Source: Stereocaulon alpinum | Taxonomy: Eukaryota > Ascomycota > Lecanoromycetes > Lecanorales > Stereocaulaceae | Direction: 5' to 3' | Assembly: GCA_018257865.1 (NCBI GenBank) | Contig: JAEUBA010000098.1 | Span: 1 to 64,000 of the forward strand | DNA length: 64,000 nt | In this document: positions 1-11,052 of the stretch, in pieces | Numbering within the stretch: position 1 is the stretch's first letter | Layout: each line of letters begins with the position of its first letter | Program-made: the position numbers and the translations under genes | Notes under the pieces: model-generated | What the model was told of the DNA's origin: nothing | What the model saw: the letters and a program-made list of their open reading frames with translations, nothing else | Database searches by the model: none

Positions 1-2650
1 TATTATAAGCCCTACTAAGATCTATAGCTTTCTTTTATTATTAATCTACCCCTTAAGCTTAGGATAAAGTATATATATACTATCTATACGCTTAGTAAGC
101 TACCTAAGCGTTTATTCCTCCTAGATCTAATTTAGGCTATATTAAAAGAGGTACTTAGGCTATTTTTTAGCGAAGTTGCGTTTTATATATACTATATAGA
201 AGACTAGTATATATTAAAGATACTCTTACTAAGTTCTTTTTAGGTCTAAGGAATATAGAAAGTTACTAAAGCCTAGGGTACTTAGTATATACTTTATATA
301 TATTATTAATATATTAGATCTTACCTAAAGCCTGCTTTTTATATATATCTACTATAATAGTACGAAGCCCTTACTCGTAAATAAATATATAACGAATTAG
401 TTAACAGGCGATATCTTAAAGAGTTTTAAATATTAATATAAATATCTTCGAATATACTTTCCGTATCTCTAGGTTAATAAATATATAGTAGTAAATATTA
501 ATCCCTATATAAGATTAGTATATACTATATATAAGTTAAGCTTTAGCTATATATACACTTAGTATTAGTATTCTAATCCTTAAGAGAGAATATATTTATT
601 TTCCCTTAGACTATTTTAAATACTAGATCTATCTCTATATATTTAACCTTTAGAAATACCTTCGCCTAAGTATAGGTATAGTATATAATAAGGTAATACT
701 TATTATTAAAGAATATAATTAATTAAATCTATTACTCTTTATTATCTTATATATAATTAAAGCTAAATTCGCGCTAGATACTTAGAGAGTATAAGTTAAG
801 TATATACTAAGGTAAAACTAAATCTACCTACTAAGCTTATCCCCGCTAAATAGCTAAGCTATTTCTATTTTTAAATAAGAGCTATAAGCCGGTCTTTAAT
901 ATTAAGACTTTAGTAGACTATCCGTAGTATAGTTATAGTATCCCTAGTTTACTAATTAAGGCTTAAGAGTAGTAAAGAGATAATAAACTAGCCTTAAGAA
1001 GTTTATTACCTAATAATAATATATATTTAATATATACTCTACTTACGTATAGTAAGATTAAGAATATTATACTAACTAATAATATTAACTACTTCTTTTA
1101 TAATATCCTTAGATATCTTAGTAAGATATAGTAGATAATAAGTATATAACCTATATATAGTTAGTAGTAGGAATAGAAATTAATCCTAATATTTTAGAAT
1201 ATAGAGGTCGAATTAGATATTATACTTCTATAACTAAACTTTTCTAAGTCCTTAAGGATAATTATACCCTATATATACTCAGTATATACCTAAGATATAC
1301 TTAAATTATATTTAGTTAAACTTACCGTAAACCTTACGCCTCGCTTATATAGTACCTATAAAAGTATATTCTTATAATACTAACTAAACCCCCTTAGAGA
1401 TAAGTATTCGAAGATATTAAATATTAATCTAAGTACTTATAGCAGCTATAGCTTTTATAGTATACTAAGGTTCTAAGTCGCTTAAAAGCTAGCACCTAAG
1501 GAAATACGTCTATTTAGGTTTAGTATATATTTAGTATATTATAGGTATATACTAACTCCGTTACGTTCGAATACTATAGGTCTTTAACCTTTATATATAG
1601 GTATCTTAATCTCTAGATAAACGTAGGATATACTATACTTATTCTAAATATAAAGAAAAGTATAGTACTAGTCCTTAGTATTTATCTAAAGCCTCTTATT
1701 AATAGGAATACTACTAGATTTATAACTAAATCTCCGTTAGAGCTTATTAATATCCTCTAATTTAACGCGATTATATACTAAGTATAGGCGAAGTATATCC
1801 TTATATACGTATTAGCAGTATTTAATTCTACTATATTTAAAAGACTAATAGTATCCTTTTATATACTTATCTTTCCTATTCTTAGCTAAGATTTTAATTA
1901 TTATAGAATTAATATAATCGACTTAAGTTATCCTAAATTAGATCTAACTTAGTATAAGCTTAGCGTATACTTAGTATATACTCTATATACCTTTAATATA
2001 TACTATAAGATAATTAGGCGAAGGCTAAGTAGATTAGTTTAGTTAAATATAGACTTAAGATAGATAAAATAAAGGATCCCCTCTTCTTATATTATTAGGT
2101 ATTCCGGAATATCGAAATAATCTTATATCTTAGTAATAGTAACTCTTTTATAACTATTTAAGCTAACTATAAGACCCTATTCTATAACTATACTCTATAT
2201 ATATTTAGTATATACGGAGTAGTATATCTTAGATAGCACTATACCTTAGATAACCCTATTATTTAAAGTATAGGGTAATTATTATCCTCCTCCTCCTCCC
2301 CCTAACTCTATTTAGTATTAGTATCCTCTTCCTAGCTATCTTCCTTATTATTACTATCTATACTATAGGGTTAAGGTAGCTTTAGGTACTAAGAGATTTA
2401 GCCTATATTTAATATAAGCTAAGGATATATATACTAGGATTTCGTTTAGCTAGTAGGAGATAGTATCCTTAGCTAAGGTAGGTAGGTTAATTAATAGTAT
2501 TATTAATATTATATATACCCTACGTATATATAAAGTATATACGCACCTTATATAGGTATAAAAGCTTATCTAAGGTAGAATAAAAATTTAAAATCTCTAC
2601 CCTAGCTAAGGTTTAGCCGAATCTAATCTTTCTACCCTAGCAGAACTTTT
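1..2650. repeat. TA-rich RIP-mutated repeat block
   Basis: This stretch is strongly A+T-rich and full of TpA steps, while CpA and TpG are nearly absent. No long open frame survives on either strand. That is the footprint of repeat-induced point mutation (RIP) acting on a former transposable element, and composition returns to normal near 2650. The original element cannot be recognised by eye. The block runs off the left edge. Confidence 0.85.
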
Positions 2651-2846
2651 TTCTACCCTTGCCGAGCTGTAACCCAGCTTCGGGGGATGCAGCCAGATGG
2701 TGCTAGACGATAAGAAAAGCCGCTAAGATAACGGCGCGTCTTCCAGGCGCGTCGTTGTCTGCTCTACAACTTCAACAGAGTACCAAATACTTATCTTAGC
2801 AGCAATCTTTTGCCCTACAGGCGCAGCGACATGCTCGAGGTTTCAG

Positions 2847-5800
2847 ATGGCAGAATGGAGAGCTCGAGGATATGTTGTGGATTCCGACGAAGAAGACGAC
2901 TCTCAGAGCACAAATTACCCAATCTCCACCTGCCAGAAGGCAGCTTCCAACGTCGATGACACTGGAGAAGTGGTTGTTAATCACGAGCAGGAGGGCGAGG
3001 CAGATGGTGAAGACCAAATAGTGGAGACCTCTGAGGATGCACATGGGCATAATGAACGAGCAAAGATTGATTGTGATCACAAGGGGAAAACTCCGACTGT
3101 TCCAGGGCACGTTGAACGGGAAGAGCAGGGTTTACAAGATGATGATGATGGACCGGGGACTGTCGCAAAGACTGGGAAAGCACAACACGGTGGATTGCTG
3201 GATATTGAGGACATCGACGAGCTCCAACAAGACCACTACAAAGCCACGGCATCCGCTCAGCTTGAAAACGAGTTTGCTCGAGAACTTCGTGACTATCCAA
3301 GTCAACGGCAGAAGGATTTGTCCTCACAAAAACATGATCGACCTTCACTTTCCCCGTCAGCTTCGCCGCTGTCAGATGGGTGTTCAGCTATGCAAGGACG
3401 GATGCCTTCGGTACAAGTCGTAGTTCCTACCCTGGATACTCAAGGCGGCCTAGCCGACAACAGATTGGACAGTGAACCTGACATCTCGAGTATAGGCCGA
3501 AGCACCATTCAAGAGATCCTCGCAAGGTCGCATTTCATGCACGGAGTTACAGAACCTAGTCGTGGGACACGTAATCTACGACATCGAAATCCGATTCAGC
3601 TACATCCTTACCAGATTGAAAGCGAGAAGTACCGCCAAAGCCTGAAGGCGAGGGGCGTAAAGCCCTTGCGCATCGCTCAAATTGAAGCCGAAGCCGCGAG
3701 CGCACGAGTGGAAGAGTCTCAAAATATTGCCTACGATGTCGAAGAAAGCCAGAACGATGAAATGAAAGGTGACCTCGAGGAAAGTGGTTCATCTTCACCC
3801 CTTCGCACTCAAGGATCTTCAACAGACTCGGCTATGAACGCTAAGGACGTTTTCGTGTTTGGAGACGATGACTTGCCCGACATGAATGCACTCCTTACGA
3901 ATCCAATGCGCAAGTACGTTGGCAGCGGATTCAAACGTCGCAAGGTCACAGCGCCCTCATTCAAGATCCCTCGAAGACGCTATACGGATGAGCTGCCGTC
4001 AAAGAATGACAACCGCGCAAGCCCACTGCAAGAGGAAGAAGTCATGTTCGACGTACCACCTTCGCCACCGCACTCAGGTAGCCAGACGCCTTTGGAGAGA
4101 GTTCGTTCAGCCAAGCCAGGCGTTCAGCATCCACGGAGGATCTCATCACCTGCACTTCCAACACCCGTGACCTCCTCAGAGCCTAGAAGGCGAGCATTCG
4201 TAGACGTCTCTGGAGATGAAGAGTCTGATCATATTTCCTACAGAAGGACACGCCGTTCGGTTGCAATATTCGACTCGAGCGAATTGTCATTAGGGAATGA
4301 GTCGTCTCAGGAGATGCAACGCGTGCAGCGCAGAATTCGAGGTGTTCTTCCTGCATCTTGGCTCAAATTAGACCTCAAAACACAGAGCAAGAAGTCTGGG
4401 AAGATTGCCGAGAGTCGCGCGGTTCCGTCACCCGAGAAAGGTGAAGTCCAGCGAGGTGTAGCGCGACCGGTAGGGCCTGGCGGAAGCAAGAACCCTGATC
4501 TCTCAAAGACGCCATACCAGCTCATAGAGTTTTCAGAAGAAGAGAGTTCAGTATCAGAGGACGATGGCATTCGATCATTACTCAATGATAGACCTGACCA
4601 TACTTTTCATGACGATGATGACCAAATTTTTATGACCAATAGATTAGGAGAGGCAATGGAAGATGATCGCATTGACACTATGCTACCATCGACAGCGAGG
4701 CCGCGAGCACGTCTCCAAAAGGAGAAAAAGCGGCAAACGAAAATACGTGACTTCGGATCACAATCCCATGCTGTGCCTCAAGGTTTTACAAAGATACCGA
4801 GGTCTCAACGGCCACGCCAGCAAAACATTACTGAGAGATTTGACAAAGGCCACAGAATGAAACCAGTGTTTCGCCCTCCAAGTCTTAGCATACTTGATGC
4901 ACCAGCGATGAGAAGAGATACAGCGACCCCGGTACCAAGATTTCTCAAAATCGCGTCCCGTACTGCACGTTCAAGGCGGGATAAAGGCCGGCATAGTCCG
5001 TCACAGAAGTACATGCGATTGGCGACAAAATACGACGATTACGATGCGAATAAAACCCTTCGAAACTGGCGTGAGGGTACCATTGCGCCTGCGCCAGACA
5101 ACAGGATTGATGCTACAGCCTTCCGAAAGCCTCTGTGTTCCCGTTCTGCTAACAGTGCCTTGCCACCGACATTCCCGAATAGTCCAAAGGTGACTGAGGA
5201 TTGGAGAAGGCCAATCCCGAGATCAAGCCATCCTAAACAGCAAATTCGACCTGCAGGAACTCGAAAGCTTCAAACTTCTTTGTATCATCTCGTTGAGCGT
5301 GAAGGCAGACCTAGGTCCGCAGATGGCTTGGAAGCTGCAAGGCCCCAGCAGCCAGCCGCCACGCTGAAGAAGCGAGGTCAGATAGTTTCGACATTGCGAG
5401 CTAATAATGACTCACGACCAGCTATGTTGCAGAGTCAACGAGGAGACGAAGATGCAGCAGGTGCACAGCTAGTGTTCGAGCGGGATCTGTCCAGAATCAA
5501 CCGCTTCGATGACGGATCTGGATTGTCGAACGTGTTGCGCCTCTTCGAGGAAGAAGAAAAACGGGCAGCTGCAAATAAGCATGGAAATGTAACCCACGCA
5601 AGTGAACCCAAGAGGGTTACGAAAGCCCAGACATCTGCCAGAAAGCTTGTCCCTCATCGGGGTAGGAAGAGGCGGCCGCGACAAGTGGATGTTTCTGTTC
5701 CATGGTCTACGCAGCCCAATGCATTAGCGAGCATTGATAGCTTCCCCGATGAGATCAGCACGCCTAGAAGTGAAACAGGGAGCAAGAACGCGCTCACCGG

Positions 5801-8800
5801 TCTGGGATCTTTCGGAACACGGTACAGTGACACATTTGATATTGCTCCTTTGCCGACTGGAACATGCTTTCATGGAAGTACCATTCTAGGAAGTGGGATC
5901 TTTGCCAAAAGCCTAAAGCTCGCGGGATCGAGTCTGCTCGATGATCCAAGAGGCTTTGCTGTATGGACTCATGAGAATAGGACTTTCAGATGGGGCCCTT
6001 GGAACGATGCCGTGTCTGCTGAACTTGGAGATGTCATGACCTTTATCAGTCAAGCTGTACCAGATGTGATCGTTCGGGAGCAACGGACAGGCGGTACTCC
6101 ACCTTCTGAGCGAGCCATCTTTATGCTGCACAAGGTTGTACAATATATCTCCGACCACTTGAGCTTTTTCGATTCTGTCGATAGGATCTCCTTCGTGCAA
6201 AGATGCAAAAATCTAGTATCTACTTTCCACGAGGCCATGGGACATGATCCGCATAACAATACCATTGTGAGCAGAACATCGGTCGACCCAAGCGTGAGCT
6301 ATCGTATGCTAGCAGCGACACTCGGCTTGGTACTCTTCAATCAAGTGCGTCAGATTGCAACACATAAGCTTGTACCACGGCCGTTGCAGGATGAAGTGTG
6401 CTTATTGACTCGAAAAGCCGCTCGACAGACTCTAAACCAGGCATTGAAGGGAGGCTTCGGGGCTATCAGTGCCTGTCTGTCACGCTTAAGACAGTCAAAT
6501 TGCAATAACTACATGATTGGAGAAGAAGAACATATTGCTCAAGCGATTGTCGTTGTACAGCATGTAATTGGTCAGGACTCAGATGGTAAGACGAACGCCT
6601 GTGTAGTATCGCAGATGGATGTGCCGGTGAAACCCTCGAATGGGCCCTTCGACATCCAAGTGGTCGAGCGATCTTGGCAATATCTGTTCACTTTGCTGCC
6701 CTTCTCTGAATTTGACATCGAAGGAACACTTGAGACTGGTCGACGGTTCAAGGTCGCATTCGACAATTGGACACTAGTGAAGAGCATGATAGGCCCAGTG
6801 TTGGAAGCTTCGGTACGCTCGCCTAGGGGCCAATCGCCAAGCTTCAACGCATATTGCCGCGCCCTTTTCGGGCGTTGTCTCCATCTGATAAACGGCTGGG
6901 GCTGGCGAAGATGTGAAGCCATCATCGGAACCCTGTTTGACTTCTTTGCTCGCAACGATTTGGCGCATTTGAAGAATGAGGCAAGTCACGGTTCTCCGCA
7001 ATTCTTGGAACAGTTGGACGCCAATCCTTCCTTAGCTGTTGAGGCGGGTGATCGCTGCTTTCACATTCTGTTGAAGATCATCGCTAGTGGTGTTAGGCAT
7101 ATGCGAAGGACGTATCCTGAGAAGAAGATTCGAGACTTGATCTGGCGACTGATGCCAAATCATGGTCGCTTCCATCCAAAAGAAAAGCCCATCCGCCAAG
7201 AGGACCTTGACGCTTTACGAAACCACCATGACCTACTCTGTACATTGTACTGGGTTTCACCTCCTAGCTGCCGGCCACGACTGACTGTCATCCGCAACCT
7301 CGTCCAACTGGAAACCTCGCACCGAGAAGCATGTCATATCAATATTCGAGCTTGGTTCAACCTAGTCAAGTTTCAACTGTCGACAGAGGAGCCACATGAT
7401 AGTCTCAAGCTATTCGCTGAGTGGCAAGATGACCTCCTAAGCCAAATACTTCGACAACACGCTCTTGCTAGGACAGAGGCAGAAGATCAAGTTAGATCTG
7501 CACAATATACCGAAGGCCTCACAGTGTCCAAAGACATTCTCGAAACCACTATAGCAAGGAACCAACGGCAAGTCGAGGCAATGCTCACTGATGCTCTCGT
7601 GTGTCTCAAGCTGGCCATCGAGGCTGCGCGGAATGGGAACGGGAAGGCTGCCGCGGTGCTCATGTCCACCACGTTGACCAAAGTGTTTGAGCTATTCGAT
7701 GCCCGAAGACCACAAGTTAACAAGGTCATAATACAGGCTCTGGAAGTGGTGTCTGCCTATGCAACTAGGAGCATAACCCAACAACCAAATGCTCGCGACC
7801 AGAATGATGATAGTCAAGACTACGGAGACTGGCCAGCGATGGACGAAGATGTTAATGAGATGATCCAGGTAATCGAAGAGCCTCATACGTCGCCATTGCA
7901 GGACTTTCAAGAGCCCTTGAGACATCTCCTGTCTAACTGCTTTGGATCTGATGTTGTCCCTGATGACTCGCTGATGCTTACATTGGTCGATGTCTGGATT
8001 GCTGTCGCTCAAGTGCTTGTGCGTAGAGGGGATAGATCCTGGTCAGACTATATTGATCGCTTTGGGCATGACTCCTGGAGCTCTCTGAGAGATACTGAGC
8101 AGACTCGGAAGTATGCTGCTTTTTATCTTGCTGGCCTGATTGAGAAGGACAACAACGTCTTTGTTGAACACCGAAAATTCCTTTTCATGTCTTGGATCGG
8201 TTCTCTGGTCGAGCGCGAATCACTACTCAAGTATCAGTATCGACTCACGGAGGCTTTGTTGAATGCCGATCCCAACAGTCTCATAGCAAAGAACTTGCCT
8301 TTTTGGGCTGACACGGCCAGTGGACGCTTTCAGCTAACGGCTGCTGAGTTCTCAGAGCGTAGGCTGTCTGTCATCTCGAGTGTCTTGTCAAATATGCGCG
8401 TGGCCTCGGAACAAGCTGTCTTTGATCCATCGGTGGACGCAACGCGGCTAAGGCAAGAATACAAAGATCTGTTGAAGCATCTAATGGCGACTATGAGAAA
8501 CAACTATCAAGAGCTTGGTCATGGATCGAATGTGAGAGGAAATTACGTCGACTTCGTCCATCGAGTGGTAGAGTTCTTGCAACAGCATACTTCGAACATC
8601 TGTCCTGTTGATCGCTTCTTTACGGACAATGGTGCTTTTCCACTTCCAGCTACCGATCCTACCTATGTTGTAGGCCAACTCAAGAATTATGCTCTCCGGC
8701 TACATGATCCTGGGACACCGAAGCAACTTGCGGTCTTTCTCCAATCTGTGTCTGAGCGAGCTGCGATCGATGGCCAGCAACGTTACCTTGTGGGCCAGCT

Positions 8801-9611
8801 GCATACCGCCATGTCGAATACGTTCGAGGACGGTGCACCTACCAGAGAGACGTTGCGCTCATTCCTCATCAAAGCCATCACACCTGCATACATAGATTTA
8901 GCTCTTGGAAATCACAGTGGCTGGATCCTTGCCTTACCGTACCTGCAAGCTTTACGAAACGTCTTCGGCGAGCTACTCATGGATCTTGACGGTACCAACG
9001 TTGACAGTGTGACGGCGGTAGCTTCAACCGTCACTGCGTTTCTGGACACTGTACGAAAATCGTTCGGCATTCTCCTACGGCCATCCAATCTCTTTGAGTT
9101 CCCTTGGATTCTAAAGACACTCTCAGCTTTTTACGAGGCTATTACAGCCCTTCTTCCTATCTTAGACTATCTCGTGCGACTATCTGGACCTACCCAGCGC
9201 GCAGTGAAAGACATCTCGTTCCTGAGGTCGTTCGCCGTGTATACTGCTGCAGTACTACCCGACCCTTTTGACCAAGACCGGGACGTCTCACCACCAGAGA
9301 AAGACGATGTAGAAGAGCCAATGTACGCAGATATACGTGCCTTTGTTACCCACGAACTGAAGGATACCTTGGTCAAGCATTGGAAATATCATGGTATGCA
9401 ATGGTACGTTACCAGAGGTCCTAATAGAAGAGAGGTGATAGTCGATATTGGATTGGAAGAAGAGGAAAAGCAGCATTTGTACAAGGTGCTCGATGACTTC
9501 TTGATATGTTTAGATTCGATGCCTGCACTAGGTGACGAAAGAGATCGCGATTACGCGCTGGAGAGAAAACCAAGACTACCGGTCGATGGGATGGACACGC
9601 TGGTGATCTGA
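2847..9611 (+). CDS. Mus7/Mms22 family DNA-repair protein
   Basis: An uninterrupted 2254-residue frame starting at an ATG. The N-terminus carries the W-R-A-R-G-Y-V-V-D-S-D-E-E-D pattern typical of fungal Mus7. About 990 residues of polar, disordered, basic sequence follow. A conserved helical region then begins near residue 990 (LPTGTCFHGSTILGSG, then RGFAVWTHENRTFRWGPWND) and continues to about residue 2150. In yeast, Mms22 is the substrate adaptor of the Rtt101-Mms1 cullin ubiquitin ligase that helps stalled replication forks; S. pombe Mus7 plays the equivalent part. Function here is by family. The lack of introns over 6.8 kb stands out against the intron-rich neighbours. It converges on a Rad5-like helicase gene. 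Confidence 0.88.
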   Translation: MAEWRARGYVVDSDEEDDSQSTNYPISTCQKAASNVDDTGEVVVNHEQEGEADGEDQIVETSEDAHGHNERAKIDCDHKGKTPTVPGHVEREEQGLQDDDDGPGTVAKTGKAQHGGLLDIEDIDELQQDHYKATASAQLENEFARELRDYPSQRQKDLSSQKHDRPSLSPSASPLSDGCSAMQGRMPSVQVVVPTLDTQGGLADNRLDSEPDISSIGRSTIQEILARSHFMHGVTEPSRGTRNLRHRNPIQLHPYQIESEKYRQSLKARGVKPLRIAQIEAEAASARVEESQNIAYDVEESQNDEMKGDLEESGSSSPLRTQGSSTDSAMNAKDVFVFGDDDLPDMNALLTNPMRKYVGSGFKRRKVTAPSFKIPRRRYTDELPSKNDNRASPLQEEEVMFDVPPSPPHSGSQTPLERVRSAKPGVQHPRRISSPALPTPVTSSEPRRRAFVDVSGDEESDHISYRRTRRSVAIFDSSELSLGNESSQEMQRVQRRIRGVLPASWLKLDLKTQSKKSGKIAESRAVPSPEKGEVQRGVARPVGPGGSKNPDLSKTPYQLIEFSEEESSVSEDDGIRSLLNDRPDHTFHDDDDQIFMTNRLGEAMEDDRIDTMLPSTARPRARLQKEKKRQTKIRDFGSQSHAVPQGFTKIPRSQRPRQQNITERFDKGHRMKPVFRPPSLSILDAPAMRRDTATPVPRFLKIASRTARSRRDKGRHSPSQKYMRLATKYDDYDANKTLRNWREGTIAPAPDNRIDATAFRKPLCSRSANSALPPTFPNSPKVTEDWRRPIPRSSHPKQQIRPAGTRKLQTSLYHLVEREGRPRSADGLEAARPQQPAATLKKRGQIVSTLRANNDSRPAMLQSQRGDEDAAGAQLVFERDLSRINRFDDGSGLSNVLRLFEEEEKRAAANKHGNVTHASEPKRVTKAQTSARKLVPHRGRKRRPRQVDVSVPWSTQPNALASIDSFPDEISTPRSETGSKNALTGLGSFGTRYSDTFDIAPLPTGTCFHGSTILGSGIFAKSLKLAGSSLLDDPRGFAVWTHENRTFRWGPWNDAVSAELGDVMTFISQAVPDVIVREQRTGGTPPSERAIFMLHKVVQYISDHLSFFDSVDRISFVQRCKNLVSTFHEAMGHDPHNNTIVSRTSVDPSVSYRMLAATLGLVLFNQVRQIATHKLVPRPLQDEVCLLTRKAARQTLNQALKGGFGAISACLSRLRQSNCNNYMIGEEEHIAQAIVVVQHVIGQDSDGKTNACVVSQMDVPVKPSNGPFDIQVVERSWQYLFTLLPFSEFDIEGTLETGRRFKVAFDNWTLVKSMIGPVLEASVRSPRGQSPSFNAYCRALFGRCLHLINGWGWRRCEAIIGTLFDFFARNDLAHLKNEASHGSPQFLEQLDANPSLAVEAGDRCFHILLKIIASGVRHMRRTYPEKKIRDLIWRLMPNHGRFHPKEKPIRQEDLDALRNHHDLLCTLYWVSPPSCRPRLTVIRNLVQLETSHREACHINIRAWFNLVKFQLSTEEPHDSLKLFAEWQDDLLSQILRQHALARTEAEDQVRSAQYTEGLTVSKDILETTIARNQRQVEAMLTDALVCLKLAIEAARNGNGKAAAVLMSTTLTKVFELFDARRPQVNKVIIQALEVVSAYATRSITQQPNARDQNDDSQDYGDWPAMDEDVNEMIQVIEEPHTSPLQDFQEPLRHLLSNCFGSDVVPDDSLMLTLVDVWIAVAQVLVRRGDRSWSDYIDRFGHDSWSSLRDTEQTRKYAAFYLAGLIEKDNNVFVEHRKFLFMSWIGSLVERESLLKYQYRLTEALLNADPNSLIAKNLPFWADTASGRFQLTAAEFSERRLSVISSVLSNMRVASEQAVFDPSVDATRLRQEYKDLLKHLMATMRNNYQELGHGSNVRGNYVDFVHRVVEFLQQHTSNICPVDRFFTDNGAFPLPATDPTYVVGQLKNYALRLHDPGTPKQLAVFLQSVSERAAIDGQQRYLVGQLHTAMSNTFEDGAPTRETLRSFLIKAITPAYIDLALGNHSGWILALPYLQALRNVFGELLMDLDGTNVDSVTAVASTVTAFLDTVRKSFGILLRPSNLFEFPWILKTLSAFYEAITALLPILDYLVRLSGPTQRAVKDISFLRSFAVYTAAVLPDPFDQDRDVSPPEKDDVEEPMYADIRAFVTHELKDTLVKHWKYHGMQWYVTRGPNRREVIVDIGLEEEEKQHLYKVLDDFLICLDSMPALGDERDRDYALERKPRLPVDGMDTLVI

Positions 9612-11052
9612 ACATTAAACTCTTGTGTATGGTGGGCTACATGACTAGTCCCTCACGTGTGATGAAATGTAGCACTTTAGCGGCATCATCAGGCGTCGAA
9701 TAGGAACATAAACATATCTTCCCCTGTGCCTTTGAAGCTCCTATGCACACACCTGCGATCAACTAGCCAACACCTTAGCCCAAAACCTCGCTTACTCGTG
9801 CCCATGTATCCGAATGCATCCGTAGGCATAGAATACAAAGTCTGCAATTGAACTAGTACGAGATGTTTGCTGCATTGGCATCTCGATACAGCCGCACTAT
9901 CGCTAGCCTTCCCACTTAATCGTCTCTACTTTCTCAGCCTTGCTTGAACACATCCTTGACTGCAATGCTAGCTTGCCCGACACCCGCAAGAGCGTTATGC
10001 GCGCAACAAGCTCTTTGTCCTGACATGGAGCGCACGTCGGTGTTCGTTGCTAGTAGTGGAGGGGAAGTATATTCTCCATGTTGTTAGCATGAGATTAGGA
10101 TTCTATGCAGAGATTTCCAAGCCGGGATGATCGCTTCAGGTACCCTACGCATTTTGATGCTCGACTGACAATCGTGGATTTCTAGGTGATGAGAACTATC
10201 TAGACTTTGCGCTGGAGGGGCATATCAGCGTGTTTACTTCTTGAGACGAACGTATTGGGTTCCTGAGACGACTTTTGTGTTTACGTGTTTGTTGAAGGGT
10301 GTGACTTATGTGGCATGAGTAGGTGTGCAGATTCGGGCAGCTTTTACGAGATCGCTGCTGAATGGGGTCTGATATTGAGCTTGATGTCACAATACGATCT
10401 AGGGTAGATACTGCGCGTATGAGCCGATGGTCCCCAAGTGAGATATGCGGAGTCGTAGTGTATAGCTTATTGAATGCAGACGAGGAATAAGACTGTAGCG
10501 CTAGGGATATTCGCTACCCCTTTCTCTGTAAGTATCCGAAACACGCTGTGCGAGCGGGAAGATAAGGAATTCAAACGATGCTAGTGTGTGGTTTTTATGA
10601 CTGGTGTTGAATAATGAAAGTCTGATAAATGGATTACAAGAACTCTGGGGCAGCGCCCCCTATATGGACCCCTATTGCAGCCCTGTGAGTGCCCTTATTA
10701 TTCCCCTGCATATACCCCCTGATCCGGTGATCGGGGTAGCTAGAAGCATCAAATCTTAAGAATGTCTAAAGAATGCATGACGAGATCATCAATTGTGGCC
10801 TTGTGGAGACTTTCCATCGATGTTCTTGAATTTCTGGTCATTTGAAACCCCGGACAGAAGTTTAGAGATGCTGAAAAGATTCAGCAATATCTCGTTACAT
10901 GATTGGTCGAGCTTTCCTGGTAATCAAAGAACAGGTTATCGAGTGGGAGTGTCTGAGGCGAAGATGGTCTAAGATGATTGCTGCTGTTGAGATTTGATCT
11001 ACTTCATTGGCTCGTGGTATGTATTGGCAGTCACTGCGATAAATGTTGGACT
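9612..11052. other. Intergenic, convergent gene ends
   Basis: About 1.4 kb between the 3' ends of the Mus7 and SNF2 genes. Only short frames without protein-like composition occur. I see no tRNA-like A/B box pair and no repeat. It should hold both 3' UTRs. Confidence 0.6.

Noticed and set aside
3037..3423. Plus-strand 128-codon frame within the Mus7 gene
   Set aside because: Alternate-frame shadow of a 2254-codon gene.
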